From the NCBI GenBank assembly GCA_019055375.1, contig JAHQIW010003941.1, positions 1 through 64,000 on the forward strand: a stretch of DNA of 64,000 nt, written 5' to 3'. Below are positions 46,206 to 57,664 of the stretch, piece by piece. Both the position numbers and the translations under genes were made by a program. The notes below the pieces were generated by a model, which was not told the origin of the DNA, did not search any database, and worked only from the letters and a program-made list of their open reading frames with translations. The stretch is from Parelaphostrongylus tenuis (Eukaryota; Nematoda; Chromadorea; Rhabditida; Metastrongylidae). Numbering within the stretch: the stretch's first letter is position 1; every line of letters begins with the position of its first letter.

Positions 46206-46389
46206 CTTGTCATTTGACAATATAAATTTGAAATAATAGTCTAAGCCCATACAGCAACAAAAAAAAAGGTTTTTCTACAATTCTAAAATGGGTAATAAAA
46301 AAATTGACACCAAGACAGAGAATATTTTCAAATGTATAACAAAAATAAGAGTGACACGAGCGCCGGGTTTAAAACTAAATTTTTATATG

Positions 46390-46560
46390 CTGTTACAGCA
46401 CAGTAAGAAGACCTTTTGAAAATCCAAGCGCCCTATTGTAAATGCCGCTATTTGAGCTATGTATGATTAGTAAGAGTCGAGTTTGGAGGCTCTCCAATAA
46501 GACCTCTGCAAAGAAAAAAATGTGTCACGATAACAGAAAAGTACCGATTAGGTAATAAGA
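46390..46560 (+). repeat. Dispersed repeat family E
   Basis: 'gctgttacagcacagtaagaag', 'tttgagctatgtatgattag', 'cacgataacagaaaagtaccgatt' parallel 47965-48140 and 2985-3190. Function unknown. Confidence 0.4.
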
Positions 46561-47964
46561 ATAGAAAATAATCACGCCATGACTATGAAGCCGGAACGTC
46601 ATCACCCCATCCTGAGAGTCGTAGCCGAAAGGTGGCTGGTTCTCAAGTTGTGCACTCTGATACGAGGAGTATGACTGCCCATGCTGTTGTTGCTGTGGCA
46701 TTATCGGAGTTTGTGATTGAATAGCAAACGAAAGTGGAATGTGAGTGTCGACTGGGGTTTATGCAAACGATTGTGGTGATGAACAGCTCGAGACCAACGG
46801 CATCATCACTGGTGACACGCCTTCGGACTGATGAAGAGCAAACCCGTTAGTGGCATGAGCGGACTGATGAATCTGTACAAACACTTGAATGAATATCACA
46901 CTATGAAAAGCTTCTTAACTCTTAGTATCAATCGAAAAAAAAACTTTCACCATTGGATAGCCAGGTTGTCGTGACTGCTGTGAATATGCACCAGGCATAG
47001 GAGACAATACATATCTTGTGAATACATGGGTTGTGTTTGCACTTGTTGAGGTTGCACGAGACCAGTTGGGTAGTCACCATATGGTGGCATTTGACCAGAC
47101 AAATAGTTCAGCATTCCATTGGACAGCTCGAACGCAGCTATAACAAAAAGAATTCTCTAGAGAGAATATAGCCGAAAACAACAAAACGTTCCATAAATGT
47201 TCCAAGATCGAGTGGCCTTTTTTGCAATGTATGCACTTCAATGCCGGGACTTGGCTGCTCTCATAAAACAACATGATTGGTGAATGACTATTATCGCGAA
47301 AAAATGGAAGAATTATAAGGAAAAATGCAAGAGTAGAAGTGCAAATATTTCTATAATACCACAAAAATCACTGATAGCACATTTGTTTCAAAACCAGCGT
47401 CGCTACAAATCGAGTAATGACAATCCAGATTTCAATTTCTTAAAACAGGGTCTAATCCGCTTTTTACAGGCTTTCAGTTGACATTCGATAGCTTAAATCA
47501 CGAAAACTTTGACGCTACACCTGATTTATGAAAAGATCTTGTCAGTGAACAGTAGCAGCAAAAATAATATTGACTTTCACATTCGTAGTGCATTGTCGCG
47601 CTAATGCTTTGTTATTTGTTCTGAAAATGTTACTTTATTTCGTAGAACGTTTTATGTTTTCTCTATTAACACCAGCTTTTAATTCTCGTTCTATATTGCC
47701 AAGTGAATCTGCTGCAAAACTCAAGCGTGGGGGAGCGGACGTAATCTTTCTTTCAATCTATCAATGTTCTACTAAGACACTTCACAAGACAAACTCAACT
47801 TCAGAATCACCTAAATTTATGAATCAAACTATTATTAAAAATCTGTTGAAAGACCACCGACAAAGACAAATCCTAACGACCTCGGTGCCTCTTCCTCATT
47901 TAAACTACCATTCACAGACCCAACCGAGTGAAAACTGCGCATGAATTGTGAAACTCATATTATT

Positions 47965-48140
47965 TTCGCTGCTACAGCACATTGAGAAGAACTTACCATA
48001 AATTCAAGCACACTATCAAAATCGCCAAGATTTAGGCGATCGAATGATGACTAAAATTCGGAAGAAGAGAGAGATTTTATCCCAGAAGGATTCAAAAATG
48101 GGTTGACATAACGGAATTGTGGAGAAGGAAGTTTGTACGC
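47965..48140 (+). repeat. Dispersed repeat family E
   Basis: 'cgctgctacagcacattgagaag', 'gatttaggcgatcgaatgatgac', 'ggttgacataacggaa' match 46390-46560 and 3000-3190. It sits in an intron of the prion-like gene. Confidence 0.4.
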
Positions 48141-48182
48141 TACCCGTCAGTCAATGAAGGTGAATAATATGCTATAATCTTT

Positions 48183-48412
48183 TCGGGTACCGTGAAACCA
48201 CGGCCTCTGCATCTCTAACTGTCAACTCTGGACGGCCTGCCCCACCTTGTCTGCCTCTCTAACCTCCAACACGCTGCGTCTAACTTTGGCAGTTTGTCGC
48301 GTCTAACAGTGGCACGCAGGGGGTTAGAACTGCGGAGGAGGTGGAGCAAACTGTCCAGAGTTGCCAGTCAGAGATGCATGGCCGTAGGTCTACGGTGCGT
48401 AAAGGGTTATTA
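48183..48412. repeat. Palindromic MITE, family F
   Basis: Left 'accgtgaaaccacggcctctgcatctctaactg' and right 'cagagatgcatggccgtaggtctacggtgcg' are inverted. Inner 'caacacgctgcgtctaact' faces 'cgcgtctaacagtggcacgcag'. About 230 bases. Confidence 0.65.
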
Positions 48413-49369
48413 TACAACATAGAAATATGAGATAATGTTTTTCCTAGTACCTGATGAGGTTGTGCGTATCCATCGTAGAAGTCTTGCTTTTGTTGCTGAG
48501 AAAACGGCTGCGCATAGTTTGGCGCAGCATTTGTAGTACCAACATTGTGCGGTAATGTTCCATATTCAACTCGAGCGGACGAATATCCTATCGGTGGTAT
48601 ATCTAAAAATATTATTAGAGTGAACACCAGACTAATTAGACAACATTTTCATCACCTTGATATACACTTGGCCGTATAGCGCACGGATCATACGTTGTTG
48701 ATCAGAGCCACTCATAAACGTTACTCGTTGCATAAGATCAGTCAATTTAAGATCTAGTTCTCGAATAAGCTTCGCGCCCGACGATTTGGACGTAGACATT
48801 GCCCATCACTAATCTCGTCACAAAGACCTTCCACTTCAGGTAATATACAGCCTCTGTACCACCTAAGAGACCATGTTACGAAGGCGTTATTAGAACTAGA
48901 AATAAAAGAAACTTTCTACACACTTTTCAATTGTATCTGTGATCGCTCGACGTCATCCCTCACCAAAAGGCAAACTTTGTTAATCTATAAAAGGAGCGCA
49001 TCAACTGAGTCCATGGTCGCTCGTTCTCGTCTACAGTCGTATGGCGGCTGAAAATAATATAGAAAAACGCAACATTACAAATTCAATAACAGAACATGTG
49101 TCAGAACACAACTTTCAATTAACAGCATCGATATCTCGATCCACAGTGATTACACTAAGAAGATGTGCCAACATTAACGGATCCAACATTACAATATGAA
49201 CAACCTAGACCAAGATCTACCGCCCTCAATCTCAGCACATAAACCCTTTGAAGACGGTGAAAGTTGTTTTCTGCGCACGACTTTTTAGTGGCCTTTTATG
49301 CTGGTTAAAGCTTTTTCACTATAATTTTAGTGATCATATGAAAAGTTAATCCATACGAAATCATTGATT

Positions 49370-49560
49370 CTAATCCTCTGCTTGTCCAATCCCTTAGCGT
49401 TTTGCGCCTAACAATGGCATCTAACTCCAGCGCGCTGCGTCTACAACAGCACTCTAGGGTTAAACGCCATTGTCGCACACCATACGCTCTAATGTTAGAC
49501 GCAACACACTGAAAAGTGAGACACATAGAGGGTTGAATCCATGGTTCCGTAAGGGTTAAA
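49370..49560 (+). repeat. Half-copy of family F MITE
   Basis: 'gcgctgcgtctacaacagcactctagggttaaacgcc', 'gttagacgcaacacactg' and the terminal 'ccatggttccgtaagggtta' match the right half of 42893-43095. Confidence 0.55.
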
Positions 49561-49810
49561 TCTCGGCAATTTCAACGCTGTGAGTAATCTCTAGAAGGAC
49601 CTTCTCAGTGGGTCGTAGCAACAAAAAAAATTATCTCACACTCGAAGTGCTTTATTTGCACGGCTACGGTCTGTGGATGGCAATCTATTAGACCATGGCA
49701 ATGCGTAATCGATAGCAAAAATCCCGGCAATTACAATGTCATATTGGTTTTTGAGAAGCTCTTCATAGCACATTGTGCAAGAGAGATAGAACTACCTTTC
49801 ATGCTCCGAG
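49560..49810. repeat. Dispersed repeat, shared with 18800-19010
   Basis: 'caatttcaacgctg', 'ctcgaagtgctttatttgcacggctacggtctgt' in the same order as 18820-18930. Confidence 0.5.
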
Positions 49811-49829
49811 TTTTCTTCGTAGCTAAGTG

Positions 49830-50440
49830 CTATGCATGGATCAAAAAGTATATGGGCGTGAAGGAAAATTATGGAGTAGCAGAGTGACACAAAAAACCTC
49901 AAGTTGCGGAACTAATGAAAAACTTCTGATTAGATAAAAAATCGCGGGCCGCACGCAAAAATCGATCAGCAGCCTCCGCAAATGGTTAAGCAGCGATTTT
50001 CAAAACTCACCATTTGGAAGCTATCGGCTGTAAAAAGCTCGGCTTCGGTGACATTCGCTCTCGTTCATTGCTGCACTGCACCACATCGACGCCATAATCA
50101 GTGAGTGCAGCTAAGACAGCTCCATGTGATTCCTTGAACACAAAAAACTAAGCCCTCAGAATAGAAAAAAACCTCTGGATAGAACAAAGCTAGACTTTCG
50201 ATTCCTAAAAGCAAATAGCAAGTTCGAGAACAGAAAAATCAAAGTTTTTTTTATCATTTTTTGGTTCACTTTCCCAGTTTTTCAGTCAATAAACAATCAT
50301 GCAAGTTATATTTAACTAGATTTCTGGATGGAGATGCAGCTATACAACAACTGAATTTGATGTGTTCTTTGTGCTCTCTGCGAGTCTCTGAAGGGGAGAG
50401 AACTTATTAAGCTATTTTCGCAAGACGTTCACAGATGTAA
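49830..50440. other. No gene seen
   Basis: AT-rich, no convincing exon or repeat copy. Confidence 0.35.
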
Positions 50441-50449
50441 CTTCACTGA

Positions 50450-51363
50450 TGATCAACGGATAGATAAGAAAACATATGATACATGCATATACGCACATAT
50501 ATGCATAATTGTTGGTATATACGCGAATATATGTATGCACATACATATGTATATGTATGTACATACATATGCATAGGTATGTATATACGCGTTCACATAT
50601 AAAGCACACATATAATAGGCTGTGGAAAAAATTTGTGCCCTTTACAAAACTAATGGAGATTGCAGCGATGATACAGCTGCAGAAAGAGCGGCTGGGGCTG
50701 ACGAAGGCCTCTGGCAGACGAGAGTGACTCGTTGTGTTTGTGAAAAACGTCGAAAGCCACCCGCTTTTGGTCACAAGTGATGATGTCGTTTAGGAAACCG
50801 GGCTCTGAGCGCATCGACCAAGATGACGATGATAAAGTTCGCCACGCATCTCCTTCTGGGCTTTAGCCAACTTATGTGACACGCACTTTTACTTCTTCTG
50901 AACTCTAATAACTTTATGCAGGATGCTGGCAATAGTCTTGCAACAACGATCGGAATTTATCGGTTAACATTCGGCATGACTTTGAAGGATTCGCTTCGAC
51001 AGATTTCAAGGACAACCTGACGACAACTTTCTGTGGACAGCCTGTGCCCGTCTGATCCTCCAGCTATTCTCTCTAGCTTTGAACTACGTGGACCACTTTC
51101 CAGCCGCTCTTTTGCAACCGTATCATCGTCCTAAGCTCCATTGATCTTCAGCGTCGCTTCACTAGTTTTTTTTCCCTATGCGACATTCGCGCATGAGTAG
51201 CAAGCAATTAGTTCCCAAGACAGCTTCATCAAGTACAGGCAAGTTGTATTCTGAAATGTTCACAAGAAAATACGCAACTGAATCGTATTAAAACATGTAA
51301 TTTCATTGCAGAAATTATAATAAAACCAAAACGGCGCAAACTTCTTAAACAACCTATCAGATT

Positions 51364-51403
<40 letters not shown>

Positions 51404-51500
51404 CATGCATATACATATATATGCACATGTATATGCACGAATATGCACACATATACATGTGCACATGAACACATGTGTACACATACATGTACAGATATAA
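50450..51500. repeat. Foldback element ending in alternating purine-pyrimidine tracts
   Basis: 50465-50615 and 51363-51500 are long (TATG/CATA/TA)n tracts; the right one contains about 23 bases of pure TA. Just inside them the sequence is inverted: minus-strand 'ccagccgctctttctgcagctgtatcatcg' (around 50690) against plus-strand 'ccagccgctcttttgcaaccgtatcatcg' (around 51100). The whole block is therefore a roughly 1 kb palindrome with microsatellite ends. The open frames across the tracts are low-complexity artefacts. Confidence 0.65.
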
Positions 51501-51929
51501 AACACGTCATTGGAAAAAGAGTACTTCTTGTGCTCCGTATCTCTTGCAAAATTGTCATAAATACATAAATTGGAACTATACCGTTACAAGATGTGGTTCT
51601 TTGAATATTTTAGCTGCTGCTTGGCATATAATGAATGAACGTTAGTCAAAGCAGTCAGGATGGTGATGTCCAGTAGTAGATGGCTCTAAACAATGTAAAA
51701 ACATTCGACAAAACATAAAGCTACAAAAGTGCTTTACAACGCTTATCTCTCGCCACGAAAACCGCAAAGTCGGAGCTTGTTCACTATTTCGTTTTCTTGA
51801 CCATATACACGCAATATTAGCCAACGAATCGAGGCGGCGAGTTCACCCTTAGATGTTTCAAAAATTAGTAAGAAATGTCAATGTTCACAGCTCTGATTTC
51901 TATCGTTCCCGCAATGGATGAAGCTGAAG

Positions 51930-52200
51930 GATAAAGTTTGAGACTTTCGGCGTTGATCAATCTTTGGGGATGTGAAATGCATTCAACTCCATCCATATTT
52001 ATGTTTGGGGTGATTGGATGCAAGTTTGGCCTTGACAAAGGACTGGCGGTGGCCTACCAATGTAATGTATCAAGTCAGTGCTGTCAGTCTTCCAAGCAAA
52101 TTTGACACCTTTTCACCGACCCTGTAGGGAAGGAGGGCTTGGTGAGCTTTGAGAGCGGGACCGAACCACCGATCATCGATTGGTTTGCCACTTGTGTCAA
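51930..52200 (-). mobile_element. tRNA-derived SINE, family A
   Basis: 'cggcgttgatcaatctttgggga', 'ggggtgattggatgcaagtttggcc', 'ggcggtggcctacc', 'gaccctgtagggaaggagggcttggtgagc', 'gcgggaccgaaccaccgatc' (B box on the minus strand). Nearly full length. Confidence 0.75.
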
Positions 52201-52639
52201 AGAGCACCTTAACCTCTACGCCATACACGCTTCTCTCAGTGAGTAAGCCGAGTAATGTGGAAGAAGTGATGAAAAGTAGTGCCATAGACCTTGTTATCAC
52301 ATCCAGACACAATTCTATCAAGCCTTGCGAACGTTCATCTATAATGATACTCTGTGTTCAAACTAGCTTTGCCATGGGTTCTGCTAATCCTTTCTCTAAG
52401 AACAAGAAGGAAGCGTTCACGACAGGACGGAAGGTAGTTTGTGAAGAGTAAGCCAACCTATTCACAACTCCACCCTAGATAGTTGCCCGGAGAAACACGT
52501 GATTTAGTGGTGTTCATCAAATTTCTTGAAATCCTTGGGGATACTACGATAACTAAACTTTTTAGGGTTACGTGCACGAAGTAATTATATTTTCTGCCCG
52601 ACTATATCTCATAATTCAATAATTATAAGTGGCGCACCA

Positions 52640-53010
52640 CGTTAAGAGCACGACCATTAGAATCGTGCGTAAACGTTTCCCAACTGCGCCATAGATGGTA
52701 TCAAAATCAACTTATTTTATTTTGAACGATCCGTCTTCGTCATTTTACTGTACGGATCTCACCTCATCTAGCACTCGACTCGTTTCTGTGCATTCGTAGT
52801 CCACAAAAATTTCGCGAGATTTCGCGTGGTGTTATGGCTGCTGTTTGAGCATTTTGTCTTCTTCATCTTTTTACAATCTCGGAGTTAGCCAAGCCTGTGG
52901 TGTTCGATGATGGGCTGCAAAAACAGTTTGAGTGGGGGATCGAACCGGCGCTTTGCGCCTACTGATGGTCCCATCACTAGCCACTCAGCCGCCGCCTCTC
53001 AATGATGTCG
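52640..53010 (-). mobile_element. tRNA-like repeat(s), SINE family C
   Basis: 52925-53005 on the minus strand reads 'gcggctgagtggctagtgatggg' with B box 'ggttcgatccccc'. 52650-52695 reads an A-box-like 'tggcgcagttgggaaacgtttacgc'. The T arm of the first does not pair fully (two of five pairs at most), so I call it a SINE head and not a tRNA gene. Confidence 0.45.
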
Positions 53011-53454
53011 AAATCCTCGCAATTATTTGAGAATAACACTGCAGAGAAGCAAATCCAACGCATACAGCACAGAAGATAGAAATTCTCCAGTGACTAGAGG
53101 AATATTCACCGCGAACAATTATATTCACTGGCATAAGTGCCGAAGAAAAGTGCTTGAAGTGGTGGTCGTTTCTCTCCAATTGTTCACCGCCGTCAATAAT
53201 TGCGCTCGCAAAGGCCACTATAGCTACTTTCACACTTTGGCACACATAAACAACAAACCAATAAACAATAAAAAAAAGCAAACAACTAAAGGACAAGTGC
53301 GCCGTCGCCGCTGTTCCTGCGAACACAATCCCGATATGTCGGGACAATCGAGTCTGATCGGAATCTGACTTATCCTCAAAGTAAATGTGTATGAATAGAG
53401 GAGAACATGAGTTGAGATACAGATCTGATTCCCACCACAGAAAAGAAACCGAAG

Positions 53455-53695
53455 CTCTCGCCGTTGATTAATACCTACTGGATGCGTCATGCAATCGACT
53501 CCATTCGATAGCACCAGAGATGTATATCAACCTGGCCCAGTATTCGCAAGTCTGGATCCATTTGCCGACCCTGTAGGGACTGAAAGCTCGATGACATTTC
53601 GGCGCGAGATCGAACCATCGATCACGTGTGTGCCGTCAGAAGGGCACCTTCTCACCACTGCGCTACGCGTGCAGCAATGGTTTGTTTGGAGTAGG
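53455..53695 (-). mobile_element. tRNA-derived SINE, family A
   Basis: On the minus strand: head 'gcgtagcgcagtggtgagaaggtgccc', B box 'ggttcgatctcgcgcc', body 'cgagctttcagtccctacagggtcggc', tail 'gatgcatttcc'-like. Full-length or close. Confidence 0.8.
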
Positions 53696-53974
53696 TAAGT
53701 GAGCATAGGAGTCTACTATTGCATGGTAGTGACATGCTTCAACTACTCTCTAGGAATCAGAGCATCGCTCCAAAATGGAATAATCGTTAAGCTACGGCAA
53801 ACAAACATTCTGGGAGGAATGGAAAAAAAAGTTATCGGATTGGCAAGGAATTCTCCGGACTTTTTCGTTCTTGTTGATTGCTTTTCATGCATTTAAGCTT
53901 TTGTTTTTACTGTCAATCAGAAGAGCATTTTGAGGCTATTTTGATATAAAAGAACACTTGTACATATGGTTAAG

Positions 53975-54070
53975 ATGGAATTGTTCCGAGAACAAAAGCG
54001 GCTGCTCATGCTTCTCGAGTCACGTTACGAGCCAAAGAAGCACTTGAATCCAAACGATGCTCACATCTAG
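53975..54070 (+). pseudogene. Mariner transposase N-terminal scrap
   Basis: The first 15 codons (MELFREQKRLLMLLE) parallel the start of the relic at 21502 (MELLREQKPLLMFYE). It then diverges and stops at TAG after 31 codons. No catalytic part follows by 54260. Confidence 0.6.
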
Positions 54071-54839
54071 CAACAACAAACGTTTTTGCTCTTGGAACAA
54101 AACCATCTGATGCATAAATGTTACACATGAAAATAGTCGCAAAAAGATGCTCTAAACGCTAGTAACGATAAAAACCTTAATGCATGGAAAATAAGCAAAA
54201 AAAACGAAGTTCAAAGAAATCTTTGCCAATCCAAGGATAGATATCTATCGCAAAAAGTGAAGCTCTCTAAACGGAAACGAGCTCTGTAGATCCAGAGAAA
54301 TCTTCCAACCTCAGTTTCCACGTACTGATCGAGGGGAGTGAGCGGTGGAAGTAATGGCGGCTCATCCATGGTTGATAGGGTGTGTGTGTGTGCGATGATT
54401 CGGTCACGATGATTGCCAAAGCACCTAAATCGGATGTATTTGTGAACTGAAAGAATTTATGAGTTTTACCAAAAGAGAAAACGATGAAAAGATATCCAAA
54501 ATGAGAGTCGGGCAGAGGGGAGATTGTGTGGATCAGAGAAATGTGATGTCGCTTCATTGACATACAGACAAAAAGACAGAGAAAGAGTTATGAGAGCGTG
54601 GTGTTGAGGAAGAATGGCAGTTTCTGAATGAATGGAGTCTGGTTCGTTGCCTTTCGAGTGTACTTAGTCAACGGGAATTCGATAACTGGTAAAGAATCGA
54701 AGCTATTGCGTAAATCGAAACCACGCTTAGGCTAACACCAGATGATGACGATGGGCGAGCCTATTTCGATCGTTGACATACGTTCAAAGCGAGAAATGAA
54801 AATAGAAATAAAAATAACAATGAATAAAAGAAACAGCTC

Positions 54840-55170
54840 CGACTTCCGACTGCAAACCCACCGCCCACCACCACGACCACCACTATGCCTTCCGGGGTCA
54901 GGCGGAACGCGTCGCTCGTCGCGGTCTCCCACCACTGCGCCCCCAATCGCGCAACCTGATCGCTTTCGCAGCAGCTATTGGGAGCTGCTGGCTGGTTGGC
55001 TGGTTGGATAAGTGGATGGACGTGGAGAAGGCCGATGTGAAACGCAGATCTTTACCCGGATCTCGAATATGGAGGGGGGACGGGGTAGGAAGGAAACCCC
55101 GGATTCCGGATACGGGGGGAGGGAAGAGGAACCGCCTGGATCCTGGATAGGGAGGAGAGGCGGACATGGA
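54840..55170. other. GC-rich, strand-asymmetric island
   Basis: Stands out from the AT-rich surroundings. 54860-54890 is a C/A-rich run ('caccaccacgaccaccac') and 55065-55160 is a G/A-rich run with CpG-poor 'ggaggggggacggggtagg'. Both strands are open (54742-55011 plus, 55167-54898 minus) with Pro/Arg-rich peptides. It could be a promoter, a proline-rich exon or a G-quadruplex-prone tract. No function assigned. Confidence 0.5.
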
Positions 55171-55264
55171 ATGGATAATGCATTGCTTTTCTTGTCGAGC
55201 AGATCCAGGGCTGTTAATGATGGTGTTTATTGAGTATCGTAGTGATACAATACAAAAAAGTAGT

Positions 55265-55560
55265 ATGGCCGACGTGAGCGCATTTGTCGCAGTGGTTAGA
55301 GGTGCTCTGCGTAGTACACGTAGTCGATAGAAGGTTCGATCTCGCGCTCAGGCCTCATCAAGCCATTCCTATCACTCCGGTTTGGGTAAATCGGTGCCGC
55401 ACTGGTCGCCTGCTTGTCTGGGAGAATAAGAAGCACTGATTCGATACAGCGGAGGCCACCGCGAGTCATTGTAGAGGTCAGATATGCATTCAACAACCTC
55501 AAACGAAGTTAGAAACTGAAGATGAATTCATGGCGCATCCCTCAGGAAATGCCCAACGCC
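55265..55560 (+). mobile_element. tRNA-derived SINE, family A (reference copy)
   Basis: The cleanest plus-strand copy. Head 'gtcgcagtggttagaggtgctctgcg', B box 'ggttcgatctcgcgctc', then 'caggcctcatcaagccattcc', 'ggtaaatcggtgccgcactgg', 'gtctgggagaataagaagcactgattcgatac', 'gaggccaccgcgagtcattgtagaggtc', 'tatgcattcaacaacctcaaac', 'ggcgcatccctcagg', ending in 'ttatccttttat'. About 300 bases. Transcription would be by RNA polymerase III from the internal A and B boxes. Confidence 0.85.
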
Positions 55561-56163
55561 AAAGGCTTTATCCGTTATCCTTTTATGAGTAATGATTCGT
55601 CGAAATTCGCCCTCCTTAGAACCAATTCGCTGTGTCTTGCGTCTCTTTTCTTGACGAGTTCCACGAGGTTTTATATCTTTGATTTTATAATGACTAACGT
55701 TTCAGCTATATCGCTCTCATCGAAGCCACGATTTCGAGTCATGTGCCCACAGCAGCTGTTCTCTAGATGTTGGTCCTCGTGGTGATCGCATCTAGAAGAA
55801 TCGAGAAGACAGGGTCCGTCCTGATCACATCGGAAAAGTATTCAAGATATTTAAAGAGCCTCAAAACAGAAAGTCACTGAAATACCGAGATCAGCCCTCT
55901 TTCGTCTTATTTGCAACATCGTAATAAATCATAACTGATAACGTCAATTACAAAAGGCAACGCATCACTATCATTTGCTTTTATAATAAGAAGAGTGCGA
56001 GAAGCGCAACAGTAGCGATGTAATTGAATAAATAACAAAAAATCACTGTCAACCTTGGCTGGTCTGCAGCAACAACATCTATAAAACGCTGAGAAAGTTG
56101 ATAGTAGAATTATGTTTAAGGTTTTCTGAAGGTCCACGAAAGGTAGTATCTGCTTATGATGAG

Positions 56164-56344
56164 AATTTGCACACAGTTATCCCAAGATTCCAAGAGGAAA
56201 TTTACTCAGTCAGTATTCAGCTACATCAGTGGAGATCAAAACTCTTACCGAAACTCAGAATTTTACTGAGCATGTCCACGTCACGTGCGCTGTTTGTGGG
56301 CGGATAGAGAGGATTGCAGTCGAATACCAAAAACGACAATGCAG
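56164..56344 (+). CDS. Candidate exon with a CxxC pair, unknown gene
   Basis: An open frame runs from a GATGAG acceptor to a strong GTGAGT donor at 56345, reading SVEIKTLTETQNFTEHVHVT followed by CAVCGRIERIAVEYQKRQC. The CAVC pair plus later Cys could bind zinc. A following block near 56395-56465 (FYCEVKWICIAEESR, then a stop) would extend it but is one base out of phase. No family was recognised. Confidence 0.35.
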
Positions 56345-56954
56345 GTGAGTTCAGTTTGCTAACGTTTATGCAGACTCAATTCATCATTTCAATCCAAAGT
56401 AGTTCTACTGCGAAGTGAAGTGGATTTGCATAGCAGAGGAGTCACGAGCCCGAGTCAGTGCATAAGGACCCCTCTCACGCCTTCGAAAACAAACGAGCTT
56501 CCAGTAGTCATCTTCTGATCTTAAACAGTAGTAAGTTAACCCTACACATTGACTTTATACACCAAGTGCACTGATAATTGTGTCCTTTGAAAGAGGGCTT
56601 TTATCGCGGTGACGTATGCATGTGGTTGAGACCAATGAGAACTTTGCGAAGTAATGTAGACTAGTATCAGGTCGAGAAAGTGAAGACAGACGGGATCTCA
56701 GGTGATGTAGGTGGTCACCAGAAAGGCTAACCGAATTTTTTAATGAAACTGCTCGGATAACACGAAAATGCGGTTGATGCCGGTACAGGCCAAGCGCGTT
56801 CAATAATAAGAACTGACGGAAAAAACGGAGAGATCTTGCAAAAAGTTTTCCTATCTTTCTCAGTGTGCTTATGCACCATACCCAGATCTAATAGCACTAC
56901 AGGAACCAAATGTGGAGCGGAAATAAATATAAGTTCTCAAGGACAAACTTTGTC

Positions 56955-57100
56955 AGTGTATGAGTAGCTCATTGGTTAGAAGTACACTAGAACAAACACA
57001 CTGTGTCCGGCTCAATTTAGCCAAAGGCCAACCAAGTCTCCCATCCGTTGGGTGCTGCAAGTTGGGCACGGCGCCACAGTTAGGTACTACCGGTTTGCTC
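56955..57100 (+). mobile_element. Possible diverged SINE family A head
   Basis: 'gtagctcattggttagaag' is A-box-like, followed by 'aaaggccaaccaagtctccc' and 'gggcacggcgcca', loosely collinear with 55270-55410. The B box is not clear. Confidence 0.3.
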
Positions 57101-57664
57101 TGTCCGAAAATTTTTTGTTTACATCAATAAGTCGTTGTTTCGGGATTGAGAAGACAGTAAGTCGTTAATACAATATTCGTTTCACACTAGCAGAATTTCG
57201 GAGGACCCCATCTTCTTCGTAGCCTAGAAAAGCCAATTTGATAAGCAACGTACTCAGCTAAGCTTTTTCGTAACCTCGACTTAACAGAGTCGTGCGCTAA
57301 CGAGACTTAACAGATCATAATTGTACTCCGTTACTTCAAACAATTTGCAAAAGTTTGGAACAGCGTGTTTTATGCTTTTCTTAAACATTAATCATTCGAC
57401 AGCTCAAATTTAGCGTAATTCTTACACTACATTCGGTGTCTAGAAAAGTTTTTCATTGCGCTGTAGCAGCGATAATAAAATTGAGTTCCAGACTCGACGC
57501 GTGCTTTTTATTCGCCTAGTGTCTGTTGATGGCTCCATAGATGGAATTTCATAGCATAAGAAGCAATCAACTAGCAACATGCGCTCGGGATCGAAAAAAG
57601 GATAACCTTTTGCACGCCTGGGCATAGATCTAATCTTCATATCTGGTTCATTAAACAATCTAGA

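Larger units (their letters stand above)
46606..48799 (-). pseudogene. Q/Y/P-rich (prion-like) protein gene, damaged
   Basis: Minus-strand exons: 48799-48656 starts at ATG and encodes a helical head (KLIRELDLKLTDLMQRV, then SGSDQQRMIRALYGQVY). 48602-48451 lies between TTTTTAG and GTACTA. 47137-46951 follows TGTTATAG. 46872-46606 follows TTTGTACAG. From the second exon on, the protein is rich in Gln, Tyr, Pro and Ser (NYAQPFSQQQKQDFYDGYAQ, PPYGDYPTGLVQPQQVQTQP, MPQQQQHGQSYSSYQ), the composition of low-complexity scaffold or RNA-granule proteins. Lesions: exon 1 reaches its donor two bases out of phase with exon 2 (an extra 'at' would explain it). Exon 3 shifts frame near 47010. Exon 4 has an in-frame TAA near 46760. 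The family is not certain. Either a decayed gene or an assembly with indels. Confidence 0.55.

Noticed and set aside
51229..51558. 109- and 81-codon minus-strand frames with Cys/His/Tyr/Ile repeats
   Set aside because: Low-complexity translation of the alternating purine-pyrimidine tract.
52921..53010. Possible tRNA gene (minus strand, good B box)
   Set aside because: The T stem pairs poorly and no acceptor stem was found; it fits a SINE head better.
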